NCBI GenBank assembly: GCA_963973455.1
Contig: CAXAZF010000008.1
Span: 1 to 64,000, forward strand
From: Marixanthomonas sp002364245
Lineage (GTDB): Bacteria > Bacteroidota > Bacteroidia > Flavobacteriales > Flavobacteriaceae
Direction: 5' to 3'
DNA: 64,000 bases
Positions 50,611-59,175 of the stretch are shown piece by piece. Made by a program: the position numbers and the translations under genes. Numbering within the stretch: position 1 is the stretch's first letter; each line of letters starts with the position of its first letter. The notes beneath the pieces are model-generated. The model made no database searches. It saw nothing but the letters and a program-made list of their open reading frames with translations, and was not told the DNA's origin.

Positions 50611-50693
50611 AAGTTGTTTTTATATTTTGTTGTTTTTGCAAAATTACATCCTAAAGATTCTTTTCTTCTTAAAATACTATTAAAATAAATACT

Positions 50694-50732
50694 TGACATT
50701 TTGTCATTTCATATTAAATGGCAGTACTTTTG
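50694..50732 (+). promoter_or_regulatory. grpE-dnaJ promoter with TGACA-N3-TGTCA palindrome
   Basis: An exact -7 box TACTTTTG lies at 50725-50732. A perfect palindrome TGACA-TTT-TGTCA at 50694-50706 covers the -33 region, where a heat-shock repressor could bind. The box lies inside the longest possible grpE frame, excluding a start at 50718. Confidence 0.65.
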
Positions 50733-50765
50733 CACCTTTCAGAAAAAACAAAAATGAACTCATTT

Positions 50766-51329
50766 ATGAGCAAGAAAAATAAAACTAAAAAAGAGGAAGT
50801 TGCCGAAAATGATGTGGCAACTAAAGAGCAGGAGCAACAAGAGGTTGTAGATACTGCTGAAACTGAAAAGCCTGAAGAGGACGAGCTTACAAAGCTACAG
50901 CAAGAACTAGAAAAAGAAAAAGAACGTAATTTACGTTTGTTTGCTGAGTTTGAAAATTATAAAAGAAGAACAGGTCGCGAACGGGTTGAACTATTTAAAA
51001 CAGCTGGGCAAGACGTAATAACATCATTGCTACCGGTAATGGATGATTTTGACCGTGCATTGAAAGAAATTGAAAAAACGGAAGACGATAGCCTTTTAAA
51101 AGGAGTAGAATTAATCCAGAATAAACTGAGGGAAACACTTCGAGCCAAAGGATTGGAGCCAATAGAAACCAAGCAAGGCGAGACGTTTGATGCTGAAATT
51201 CATGAAGCGGTTACTCAAATACCCGCTCCCTCAGACGATTTAAAAGGAAAAATAATTGATGTAATTGAAAAGGGATATACCTTGGGTGAAAAGATCATCC
51301 GGTTTCCAAAAGTTGTGATAGGCCAATAA
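50766..51329 (+). CDS. grpE: Nucleotide exchange factor GrpE
   Basis: This cytoplasmic co-chaperone releases ADP from DnaK. From the ATG at 50766 it has 187 residues beginning MSKKNKTKKEEV; 50754 is also possible. A charged N-terminus and a long coiled coil (EDELTKLQQELEKEKERNLR, LFAEFENYKRRTGRER) are followed by DVITSLLPVMDDFDRAL and the beta domain ending YTLGEKIIRFPKVVIG. The frame can be opened earlier at 50718, but the -7 promoter box TACTTTTG falls inside that extension. It forms an operon with dnaJ, 3 bp apart. Confidence 0.94.
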   Translation: MSKKNKTKKEEVAENDVATKEQEQQEVVDTAETEKPEEDELTKLQQELEKEKERNLRLFAEFENYKRRTGRERVELFKTAGQDVITSLLPVMDDFDRALKEIEKTEDDSLLKGVELIQNKLRETLRAKGLEPIETKQGETFDAEIHEAVTQIPAPSDDLKGKIIDVIEKGYTLGEKIIRFPKVVIGQ

Positions 51330-51332
51330 TTT

Positions 51333-52451
51333 ATGAAGGAAGATTATTACGAAATACTCGGTTTAAGTAAAAACGCTACGGCGGCAGAAATTAAAAAAGC
51401 ATATCGAAAGATGGCTATTAAATATCACCCGGATAAGAATCCTGGTGATGATAAAGCTGAAGATATGTTTAAAAAATCTGCTGAAGCATATGAGGTTTTA
51501 AGCAACCCCGATAAAAAAGCCCGTTATGACCAATTTGGTCACCAAGCCTTTGATGGTTCTGGTGGTTTTGGTGGCGGAGGTATGAATATGGATGATATCT
51601 TCAGTCAATTTGGTGATATATTCGGTGGTGCTTTTGGCGGCGGCGGAGGCTTTGGCGGTTTCGGTGGCGGTAGAGGCCGTAGAACCGTAAAAGGAAGCAA
51701 TCTCCGTATTCGCGTACAGCTTACCCTTGAGGAAATAGCAAACGGTGTAGAAAAGAAGATAAAAGTAAAACGGAAAAAAGTAGCACAGGGGACTACTTAT
51801 AAAACCTGTGCAACTTGTAATGGTACTGGGCAAATGACCCGCATACAGAATACTATTCTGGGTCGTATGCAGACCGCGACCACCTGTAGTACTTGTAGTG
51901 GTGCAGGAGAAATTGTAGATAAAAAACCTACTAATGCAGATGCGCATGGTATGTTAGCAACCGAAGAAACAGTTTCTATAAAAATCCCAGCAGGGGTAGT
52001 AGATGGGATGCAACTTAAAGTTTCAGGAAAAGGAAACGATGCACCAGGCAATGGTATTGCAGGTGACCTATTAGTGGCGATTGAAGAAAAAGACCATCCT
52101 ACCTTAAAAAGAGAGGGAGATAACTTACATTATGATCTTTATATAAGCTTTCCAGAAGCTACTTTGGGGGCTTCAAAAGAAATTGATACCGTAAGTGGAA
52201 AAGTGCGTATAAAAGTTGAGCCTGGGGTACAAAGTGGAAAGATACTAAGGCTTCGCAATAAAGGAATACCAAGTATTAATGGATATGGGTCTGGAGATTT
52301 ACTAGTGCATGTAAATGTATGGACACCAAAAACATTAAGTAAAGAACAACGTGCTTTTTTTGAGAAAATGACTGATGATGAACACTTTCAACCTAAGCCT
52401 GAAAAAGAAGACAAATCATTTTTTGAAAAGGTAAAAGACATGTTTTCTTAA
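51333..52451 (+). CDS. dnaJ: Chaperone DnaJ with a reduced zinc-binding region
   Basis: This 372-residue Hsp40 co-chaperone stimulates DnaK. The J domain (about 1-70) has the HPD motif in YHPDKNPGDD. A Gly/Phe-rich region follows (about 75-115), then the C-terminal substrate domains (KIPAGVVDGMQLKVSGKGN, VRIKVEPGVQSGKILRLR). Classical type I DnaJ has four CxxCxGxG motifs binding two zinc ions. Only two are visible here (CATCNGTG and CSTCSGAG, about residues 152 and 190), so at most one zinc site is expected. This seems to be a flavobacterial variant. Confidence 0.95.
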   Translation: MKEDYYEILGLSKNATAAEIKKAYRKMAIKYHPDKNPGDDKAEDMFKKSAEAYEVLSNPDKKARYDQFGHQAFDGSGGFGGGGMNMDDIFSQFGDIFGGAFGGGGGFGGFGGGRGRRTVKGSNLRIRVQLTLEEIANGVEKKIKVKRKKVAQGTTYKTCATCNGTGQMTRIQNTILGRMQTATTCSTCSGAGEIVDKKPTNADAHGMLATEETVSIKIPAGVVDGMQLKVSGKGNDAPGNGIAGDLLVAIEEKDHPTLKREGDNLHYDLYISFPEATLGASKEIDTVSGKVRIKVEPGVQSGKILRLRNKGIPSINGYGSGDLLVHVNVWTPKTLSKEQRAFFEKMTDDEHFQPKPEKEDKSFFEKVKDMFS

Positions 52452-52478
52452 ATAAACGTTAATTAAATAATTTTTACC

Positions 52479-52575
52479 TATATTTGATTCATCGCTACGC
52501 TTTGTAGCGATAATTTTTCTTTTTCATAGCAATTTTTTTCCCACCCTTTATTTATAGAGGGTGGGTTTTGTTTTT
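52479..52575 (+). ncRNA. Candidate small RNA (or tandem dnaJ terminators)
   Basis: An exact -7 box TATATTTG (52479-52486) is followed within 5 bp by a perfect hairpin ATCGCTAC-GCTTT-GTAGCGAT (52491-52511). A second hairpin CCCACCCT/AGGGTGGG (52540-52565) with a T run follows. This could be an independent transcript of about 80 nt, or simply two terminators behind dnaJ. The remaining gap to 52733 shows no gene. Confidence 0.4.
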
Positions 52576-52733
52576 TAAGGAATTAAGGCCCTTAGCCTTA
52601 ATTATTTCTTCATAATAAAGCCTTGAAAACTGTAACAATCTATAGTTTTTTTGCACTAACAAATTAAATTACTTAGAATACTATTTGCCTTCAGGGGCAT
52701 TTCAATATCTTTACGAAATCGATAGTAAAAATT

Positions 52734-53660
52734 ATGGAAAAACTTTTAGTAGCAAACAATGTTTCCAAAACATTTGGCAAGCACAAAGCGATAAATAACA
52801 TTTCAGTTGAGGTGCCAAAAGGAAGCGTTTTTGGTTTGCTAGGTCCTAACGGAGCAGGAAAAACAACTTTTATTCGTGTAATCAACCAGATCACCATGCC
52901 CGATACTGGTGAGGTGATTTTGGATGGTGAAAAACTACAACCTCACCACATACAATATATTGGATATTTACCTGAAGAACGAGGTCTGTACAAGTCAATG
53001 AAAGTAGGAGAACAGGCTTTGTATTTAGCTCAATTAAAAGGCCTGAGCAAAACCGAAGCTAAAGAACGGCTAAAATATTGGTTTGACCGATTGGAAATTG
53101 GCGATTGGTGGAACAAAAAAATACAAGAACTATCGAAAGGGATGGCACAAAAAATCCAATTTGTAGTTACCGTAATGCACAACCCAAAACTGTTGATTTT
53201 TGATGAACCTTTTAGTGGTTTCGACCCTATAAACGCTAACTTAATAAAAGACGAAATACTAAAATTGCGCGATGATGGGGCAACGATAATTTTTTCAACA
53301 CATCGTATGGAGTCAGTTGAAGAAATGTGCGACCATATTGCGCTTATCAATAAAGGAAACAAAATATTGGACGGTAAATTGGTCGATATTAAACGAGAAT
53401 ATAAATCGAACACCTATGAGGTTGGTATTCAGGCAGAATACCCCGATGTGGTCACGGCCGATTTAAAAGAGAAGTTCAAATTATTTCCAGCAACTTTTAA
53501 AAGCATTAATAACGAATTACAGTATAAAGTTCAGATTCCAGAAACACACACCGCCAACGATTTAATCACGTATTTAACTGGAAAAGGGGAGCTTACCCAT
53601 TTTGTAGAGGTAATCCCTTCAGCAAACGATATTTTTATAGAAACTGTACGTAACAACTAA
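52734..53660 (+). CDS. ABC transporter ATP-binding protein (NatA-like)
   Basis: This 308-residue ATPase has Walker A GPNGAGKTT near residue 40, the signature LSKGMAQKIQF near 138, Walker B LLIFDEPFSGFDP near 156, and the H-loop FSTHR near 188. A C-terminal DUF4162-like domain (about 220-300) is typical of exporter ATPases of the NatA/Na+ or antibiotic type. It energises the permease encoded 10 bp downstream. The substrate is unknown. Confidence 0.93.
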   Translation: MEKLLVANNVSKTFGKHKAINNISVEVPKGSVFGLLGPNGAGKTTFIRVINQITMPDTGEVILDGEKLQPHHIQYIGYLPEERGLYKSMKVGEQALYLAQLKGLSKTEAKERLKYWFDRLEIGDWWNKKIQELSKGMAQKIQFVVTVMHNPKLLIFDEPFSGFDPINANLIKDEILKLRDDGATIIFSTHRMESVEEMCDHIALINKGNKILDGKLVDIKREYKSNTYEVGIQAEYPDVVTADLKEKFKLFPATFKSINNELQYKVQIPETHTANDLITYLTGKGELTHFVEVIPSANDIFIETVRNN

Positions 53661-53670
53661 TCAATAGGAT

Positions 53671-54978
53671 ATGAATCATCTTTCCCTAATATTAAAAAGA
53701 GAGTACTTAAATAAAGTAAGAAATAAGTCCTTTATCATTATGACGTTCTTAAGTCCGTTGATATTGGTTGGTATTTTTACGTTGGTTGCCTATTTGTCTG
53801 ATGTAAATAGCGATAGCATACGGACCATTACGATTTTGGACGAAAGCAACCTGTTTGTCGATGAGTTTGAAGATACTGGCTCCATAGACTATAAGCCATT
53901 AAGTGATATTTCACTTTCTGAAGCAAAGAAATTGTCTGAAGAATCAGAATATTACGGCTTTTTGTACATCCCCAAGACACAAACAATTGATGAGCTTGCC
54001 AATAAGATTACTTTTTATTCTGAAGATTCACCGTCCTTAACCATTATGGACGATATTCAGGATGCCATTGAAGAAAAAGTAAACAAAGAAAAACTTCAGG
54101 AAGCCGGAATAGACCCAAATAAGATTGATGAACTTCGCATAAAAATTAATACGAACTTAGAAACCTATGCTGGGCAAGAAACCTCAAAATTGGGCTCAGG
54201 ACTTAAATTAATTTTTGGCGGTGCAGCTGGATATTTACTGTTTATGTTCATCATCATCTACGGAAATATGATTATGCGTAGTGTAATTGAAGAAAAGACC
54301 AGTAGGATTATCGAGGTGATTATTTCTTCAGTAAAACCAATGAAGTTGTTATTAGGTAAAATTTTCGGAACTACGTTGGCTGGGATTACACAATTTTTAG
54401 CTTGGATTATATTAATAGGTGTATTTAGCATTGTGGTGACTTCAATTTTAGGGATAGATCCTTCAGCTGTACAAACCCCGCAACAACAAATGCTTGAAGC
54501 CAACGGAAGTGGCGCAGAGCAAATTGCATTAGAAGTGATTCACGAAATAAATTCGTTACCTATTTCTAATTTAATTATCATGTTTGTCCTATTCTTTATT
54601 GGAGGGTACTTGTTATATGCATCTTTATATGCGGCCATTGGTGCTGCTGTTGATAGTGAAACGGATACACAACAATTTATGATGCCTATATTAATGCCTT
54701 TGATATTGGCGGTTTATGTAGGGTTCTTTACAGTTATAGATAACCCGCATGGGACGGTTTCTCAGGTATTTTCTTTTATACCTTTTACGTCGCCTGTTGT
54801 TATGTTAATGCGTATTCCATTTGGTGTGCCTATTTGGCAACAAATTGTATCAGTAGTTATTTTATTTGGTACATTTATGGGTACAGTTTGGTTCGCTTCA
54901 AAAATTTACCGAGTTGGTATTTTAATGTATGGAAAAAAGGCGAGCTATAAAGAGATTATCAAGTGGCTTAAATACTAA
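53671..54978 (+). CDS. ABC-2 type transporter permease (NatB-like)
   Basis: This 435-residue inner membrane protein has one N-terminal helix (about 22-42), a large extracytoplasmic region (about 45-170), and five or six C-terminal helices with the ABC-2 motif RSVIEEKTSRIIEVIISSVKP near residue 205. This is the NatB layout. It pairs with the ATPase upstream and precedes an MscS channel gene with a 2-bp gap, so all are in one operon. Confidence 0.92.
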   Translation: MNHLSLILKREYLNKVRNKSFIIMTFLSPLILVGIFTLVAYLSDVNSDSIRTITILDESNLFVDEFEDTGSIDYKPLSDISLSEAKKLSEESEYYGFLYIPKTQTIDELANKITFYSEDSPSLTIMDDIQDAIEEKVNKEKLQEAGIDPNKIDELRIKINTNLETYAGQETSKLGSGLKLIFGGAAGYLLFMFIIIYGNMIMRSVIEEKTSRIIEVIISSVKPMKLLLGKIFGTTLAGITQFLAWIILIGVFSIVVTSILGIDPSAVQTPQQQMLEANGSGAEQIALEVIHEINSLPISNLIIMFVLFFIGGYLLYASLYAAIGAAVDSETDTQQFMMPILMPLILAVYVGFFTVIDNPHGTVSQVFSFIPFTSPVVMLMRIPFGVPIWQQIVSVVILFGTFMGTVWFASKIYRVGILMYGKKASYKEIIKWLKY

Positions 54979-54980
54979 AA

Positions 54981-55877
54981 ATGATTCAGCAGGAAAAGGT
55001 TTCTGAAAAAATAGAACATGTAGTAAAAAACGATATTTGGGGAAATATTAAAGAATTTCTTCAACTAGGCTTCCATTTTGGCGAAGGTGACAAACAGGTT
55101 AATATAACCATTGGGTTGCTATTGCTGGTAATTATCTCCTTCCTTATAGCAAGTTTTATATTAAAATGGATACGAAAACTCTACACACGAAAAATGCAAG
55201 AAACAGATAAGCGTAAGTTTATCAGTGTTTTTAAGTTTATAAAGTACGTTACGTACATCCTTGTAGTTTTTATTGTTTTAAGTGTTGCCGGATTTAACAT
55301 TACTCCTTTTTTAGCGGCATCAGCGGCATTGTTGGTTGGTTTGGGGTTGGCACTTCAAGATCTTTTTAAAGATATAATTGGAGGTATTTTTATTATTCTT
55401 GATAAATCATTGTTAGTAGGGGACATTATAGAACTAAACAGCAAAGTTGGCAGGGTGATCGATATTAAGCTACGTACTACGCGTGCTATTACTCGTGATG
55501 ATAAGATTATCATTATCCCTAATCATAAGTTTATTACCGATACTATATACAATTACACCCAGAACCATCGTACTACTAGAGAGTTTGTAAGAGTTGGTGT
55601 TGCTTATGGTAGTGATACTTCTTTGGTTGAAGAAATGCTCTTACAAAGTGCCGAAAAACAAAAAGGTGTGTTAAAAAGTCCTAAACCTTTCGTATTATTT
55701 GAGGATTTTGGAGATTCAGCACTTATATTTAGTATCTACTTTTATATTGGAGATAGTTTTGTAGATCCCCGAATTAAAAGTGAAATGCGTTTTCGTATAG
55801 ACCAACTGTTTAGAGAAAACCAAATTACCATCCCGTTCCCGCAACGCGATGTACACTTATTTCAAACTAAAAAATAG
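54981..55877 (+). CDS. Mechanosensitive ion channel, MscS family
   Basis: This 298-residue channel has three transmembrane helices (about 38-58, 85-105, 110-130). The pore helix carries the Gly/Ala packing pattern LAASAALLVGLGLALQDLFKD. The following GGIFIILDKSLLVGDIIEL and IIIPNHKFITDTIYNYTQ segments form the cytoplasmic beta domain. The length is typical of MscS-type channels that relieve turgor in hypoosmotic shock. It is located in an operon with an ABC exporter and an outer membrane protein. Confidence 0.95.
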   Translation: MIQQEKVSEKIEHVVKNDIWGNIKEFLQLGFHFGEGDKQVNITIGLLLLVIISFLIASFILKWIRKLYTRKMQETDKRKFISVFKFIKYVTYILVVFIVLSVAGFNITPFLAASAALLVGLGLALQDLFKDIIGGIFIILDKSLLVGDIIELNSKVGRVIDIKLRTTRAITRDDKIIIIPNHKFITDTIYNYTQNHRTTREFVRVGVAYGSDTSLVEEMLLQSAEKQKGVLKSPKPFVLFEDFGDSALIFSIYFYIGDSFVDPRIKSEMRFRIDQLFRENQITIPFPQRDVHLFQTKK

Positions 55878-55889
55878 ATAACTACTTTG

Positions 55890-56819
55890 ATGAACAAAAA
55901 CAATCAGCAAATTAAGAAGGTATTCACTACGTTTCTTATTTTAATATGTACCGCAACTTTTGCCCAAACAACCGATCTTGCTAGAGTTGAATATTTAAAC
56001 ATACCTTTTTCAAAATCTGATAATTCCATAAGCAGATACCGAGCCCTCGTTCAGGCACCTATCCCATTAGACAAGGAAAACGGAAGCATTTTTGTAATAA
56101 GCTTAGAGTATCGATATATTGATTTTTCAATAAAGGATACTGAAGATGTTAATGCATTTGGAGACAACCTGGTTGATTCTTCTCAAGATATGAGACTTAA
56201 TTTAGGCTACACTTGGAAATATAATAAGGATTGGCGCTTTGGAGTTCGAGCAGGAGTGCGTATTAACTCTACTTTGGAAAATAAAATAGGCAACGACGAT
56301 GTTGTTTACGAAGGTGGTATCTATGCTATTTTAGATAAAAAAAATGATACTACAGTAGCAAAACCCTATCGCTTAATTTTAGGACTAACATATTCTACAA
56401 CACCCGGACGTAATTATCCTTTACCGCTTATAAACTATTTTAAGGAATTTCATCCTAATTGGACATTTACATTGGGAGTGCCAAAAACAAATGTTCGCCA
56501 TTATTTAAACGATAGTCACAAAGATGCCATACAAGCATTTGCAACTTTAGACAATATTTTTTCGAACCTTCAGAATAATTTTGTTCCAAATTCAAGTCAA
56601 AACCCTAATAGTAAGCAAGTAGAAAATATTGAACACACAGTTGGACTTTTAGGGTTAGGCTATGAACACTTTTTTACCGATCACCTTTTATTTTATGGTT
56701 ATGCCGCACATTCAGTCTATAACAACTTTAGGATGGAAAATAACGATGGGGAAACGATTTATGAAATAAACACTACAAACACCCCTTATTTTCGAGCTGG
56801 GTTTAAATTTAAATACTAA
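55890..56819 (+). CDS. DUF6268 family outer membrane beta-barrel protein
   Basis: This protein of about 309 residues has a signal peptide ending TFAQ near residue 23. Amphipathic beta-strands follow throughout (FVISLEYRYIDFS, LNLGYTWKYNKDWRFGVRAG, LILGLTYSTTPGRNYPLP) and a barrel-type end (TPYFRAGFKFKY). The pattern fits the DUF6268 family. A TTG at 55887 gives a slightly longer frame, but the ATG at 55890 is preferred. It lies between mscS and the sigma-54 activator gene with gaps of 12 and 6 bp. Confidence 0.82.
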   Translation: MNKNNQQIKKVFTTFLILICTATFAQTTDLARVEYLNIPFSKSDNSISRYRALVQAPIPLDKENGSIFVISLEYRYIDFSIKDTEDVNAFGDNLVDSSQDMRLNLGYTWKYNKDWRFGVRAGVRINSTLENKIGNDDVVYEGGIYAILDKKNDTTVAKPYRLILGLTYSTTPGRNYPLPLINYFKEFHPNWTFTLGVPKTNVRHYLNDSHKDAIQAFATLDNIFSNLQNNFVPNSSQNPNSKQVENIEHTVGLLGLGYEHFFTDHLLFYGYAAHSVYNNFRMENNDGETIYEINTTNTPYFRAGFKFKY

Positions 56820-56825
56820 CAACCA

Positions 56826-57989
56826 ATGCCAAAGATTTTAATAATTGAAGATGAAGCCGCCATTCGCCGTGTGCTGGTAAAAATTCTAACCGAAGAAAAC
56901 GACACCTACGAAGTTACCGAAGCCGAAGATGGTCTAGAAGGCACCGAACTTATTAAAGACAAAGATTTCGATCTCGTCTTATGCGATATTAAAATGCCAA
57001 AAATGGATGGGGTAGAAGTACTGGAATCCATAAAAAAAATAAAACCAGAAACACCTATTGTTATGATCTCTGGCCATGGAGATATTGACACCGCAGTAAA
57101 TACAATGCGTATGGGTGCGTTCGATTATATTTCAAAACCACCAGATTTAAATCGTTTGCTTAATACGGTCCGGATAGCCTTAGACAGAAAAGAATTGGTA
57201 GTTGAAAACACGCGTTTAAAGAAAAAGGTAAGTAAGAATTACCAAATGATTGGTGAGTCTGAAGAAGTTGTCCACATTAAGGATATGATCGAAAAAGTAG
57301 CTCCAACCGAAGCAAGGGTTCTAATTACTGGTCCCAATGGGACTGGTAAAGAGTTGGTAGCTCATTGGTTGCATCAAAAAAGCGACCGTAATAAAGGACC
57401 TATGATTGAAGTAAACTGTGCCGCCATACCGAGTGAGCTAATTGAAAGTGAACTGTTTGGTCATGTAAAGGGAGCTTTTACCAATGCCAATAAAGATCGT
57501 GCAGGTAAATTTGAAGCTGCCAATAAAGGAACTATTTTTCTTGACGAAGTAGGCGATATGAGTCTTTCCGCACAAGCAAAAGTATTACGGGCACTTCAAG
57601 AAAATAAAGTACAGCGTGTAGGTAGTGATAAAGATATAAAAGTAAATGTACGCGTTGTTGCTGCTACCAATAAGGACTTAAAAAAAGAAATTGAAGAAGG
57701 CAATTTCAGGGAAGATTTATACCATCGATTAGCAGTAATTTTAATCAAAGTTCCACCGTTAAACGAACGTCGAGATGATATTCCGCTATTAGTAGAATAT
57801 TTTAGTAAAAAGATAGCTGATGAACACGGAACAGCCCACAAGAAATTTTCTGACAAAGCCTTAAAAAAATTAAAAGAATACGACTGGACAGGAAACATTC
57901 GAGAGCTTCGTAATGTTGTAGAACGTTTAATAATATTAGGCGGGGCCGAAGTAAGTGAAAAAGATGTAAAACTATTTGCTAGTAAATAA
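56826..57989 (+). CDS. Sigma-54-dependent response regulator lacking a DNA-binding domain
   Basis: This 387-residue NtrC-type protein has a receiver domain (about 1-120, phospho-acceptor Asp in LVLCDIKMPKMDG near residue 53) and an AAA+ domain (about 140-380). The AAA+ domain has Walker A TGPNGTGKE near 173, the sigma-54-contacting loop GAFTNA near 218 (normally GAFTGA), Walker B IFLDEVGDM and arginine fingers. The C-terminus stops after the AAA+ lid (NIRELRNVVERLIILGGAE), so the usual Fis helix-turn-helix is missing. It may act from solution or by partner binding. Bacteroidota often have such forms. Confidence 0.9.
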   Translation: MPKILIIEDEAAIRRVLVKILTEENDTYEVTEAEDGLEGTELIKDKDFDLVLCDIKMPKMDGVEVLESIKKIKPETPIVMISGHGDIDTAVNTMRMGAFDYISKPPDLNRLLNTVRIALDRKELVVENTRLKKKVSKNYQMIGESEEVVHIKDMIEKVAPTEARVLITGPNGTGKELVAHWLHQKSDRNKGPMIEVNCAAIPSELIESELFGHVKGAFTNANKDRAGKFEAANKGTIFLDEVGDMSLSAQAKVLRALQENKVQRVGSDKDIKVNVRVVAATNKDLKKEIEEGNFREDLYHRLAVILIKVPPLNERRDDIPLLVEYFSKKIADEHGTAHKKFSDKALKKLKEYDWTGNIRELRNVVERLIILGGAEVSEKDVKLFASK

Positions 57990-58021
57990 TAATTTATGTG
58001 CTGTAATTAGCACGTGACTTT

Positions 58022-59053
58022 TTATTTAGGAGGAAACAATACCGGTAGTATATAAACACGGTCATGTTCAAGTTTTCCTGAAGCATTGGAACGGTTAAAT
58101 ACCAAATAGCCACGTTCATCATCGGGAGCATTAAAAACTATCTCTTTTTCAAATGCGACAAAATTTTCGGTCATCCAATTGTCTTTTGCTTCAATAATTC
58201 CTGAAACCAGTTCGTTACCATTCGCGTCTTCTAGTTTGAAAGGAAAGCTACCTTCAAAAAACCAATAACCACGGGCTTTTCCTTTGATTGTTAATGGTGA
58301 AGATATATCTTTATTAGGAAGAGGTTTCTCAATCTGTATCAATTCTGCTATTTGCTTTTTTTCTTGGTCTGCGTCAAAGAAAGTTAAAGATTTTATCATT
58401 TTATACAATCTTTCAATATCCGAGTCAGCAATTTTCCCGAAAAATTTTACTGAATCTTCACCCATAGGATCACAAGATTCCATTGGTTTAGATTCTCCAG
58501 CAACACTAAAACAAGTTGCATTAAAATTATCTATTGGCAAGTGAACAAAGATGGTTCCATATATACTCCAACCTTTAGGAGGTTCGTCAATTTTTAGCAT
58601 AAATGCCCAAGGTTGATCGTTTTCCAACAGAAAAACTTTTGACTTTTCTTTATTTAGTTTAAAATTGACAGGTAACGATTTCCCCCAATCATTAAAAGAG
58701 AGTTGCTTACCGTTAGGCATTTCAGTTCCGAAGCCTTTGGGCATAAAGCTTATGTAAAATGCCTCAGGTGCTTCATGAAATGCAAAAGGAGGATCTTGAT
58801 TGGGTTTCTTTTCATATAAATTTATAACAGGAGTATTTCCAGGTAGTTTACTTTCTAGCACGGTAAATGTTGGTGGAAAATCAATCGCAAAATGCCATGT
58901 GTTATTACGGTAGGGTGTCATTTCTGTAGAATCTTTGGGTAATTCTTTTTCTATTGTTTCAGAATTGTCCTCCGTATCTTTTTCACCTTTTGGCTCATTA
59001 CAGCTTAAAAGCAGTAGAGGGATAAATATGAATGTAAAATGTAATAGTCTCAT
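58022..59053 (-). CDS. Lipoprotein with Gmad2 immunoglobulin-like domain
   Basis: This 343-residue lipoprotein has lipobox LLSC near residue 18, an acidic linker, and a middle domain of unknown type (about 48-220; WHFAIDFPPTFTVLES, PWAFMLKIDEPPKG). A C-terminal Gmad2 domain (about 245-340) begins ISSPLTIKGKARGYWFFEGS and continues LEDANGNELVSG and VFNRSNASGK. Gmad2 is an Ig-like domain of spore-germination and envelope proteins. The function here is unknown. It converges on the regulator gene and is divergent from ppk2. Confidence 0.85.
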   Translation of the reverse strand: MRLLHFTFIFIPLLLLSCNEPKGEKDTEDNSETIEKELPKDSTEMTPYRNNTWHFAIDFPPTFTVLESKLPGNTPVINLYEKKPNQDPPFAFHEAPEAFYISFMPKGFGTEMPNGKQLSFNDWGKSLPVNFKLNKEKSKVFLLENDQPWAFMLKIDEPPKGWSIYGTIFVHLPIDNFNATCFSVAGESKPMESCDPMGEDSVKFFGKIADSDIERLYKMIKSLTFFDADQEKKQIAELIQIEKPLPNKDISSPLTIKGKARGYWFFEGSFPFKLEDANGNELVSGIIEAKDNWMTENFVAFEKEIVFNAPDDERGYLVFNRSNASGKLEHDRVYILPVLFPPK

Positions 59054-59175
59054 TTACAGTTTGTTTTAAAATAATTTACAGAATCCAACAGAAAAAAAGT
59101 TTAAAATTATATTAAAATCAATAGGATTTCCCTGTTAAAACAAATGCCTTCAAAAAAACTTTTATCTTTATCAAT

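Noticed and set aside
50718..50765. The longer grpE start at 50718
   Set aside because: The exact -7 box TACTTTTG at 50725-50732 lies inside it, so it would be upstream of the transcript.
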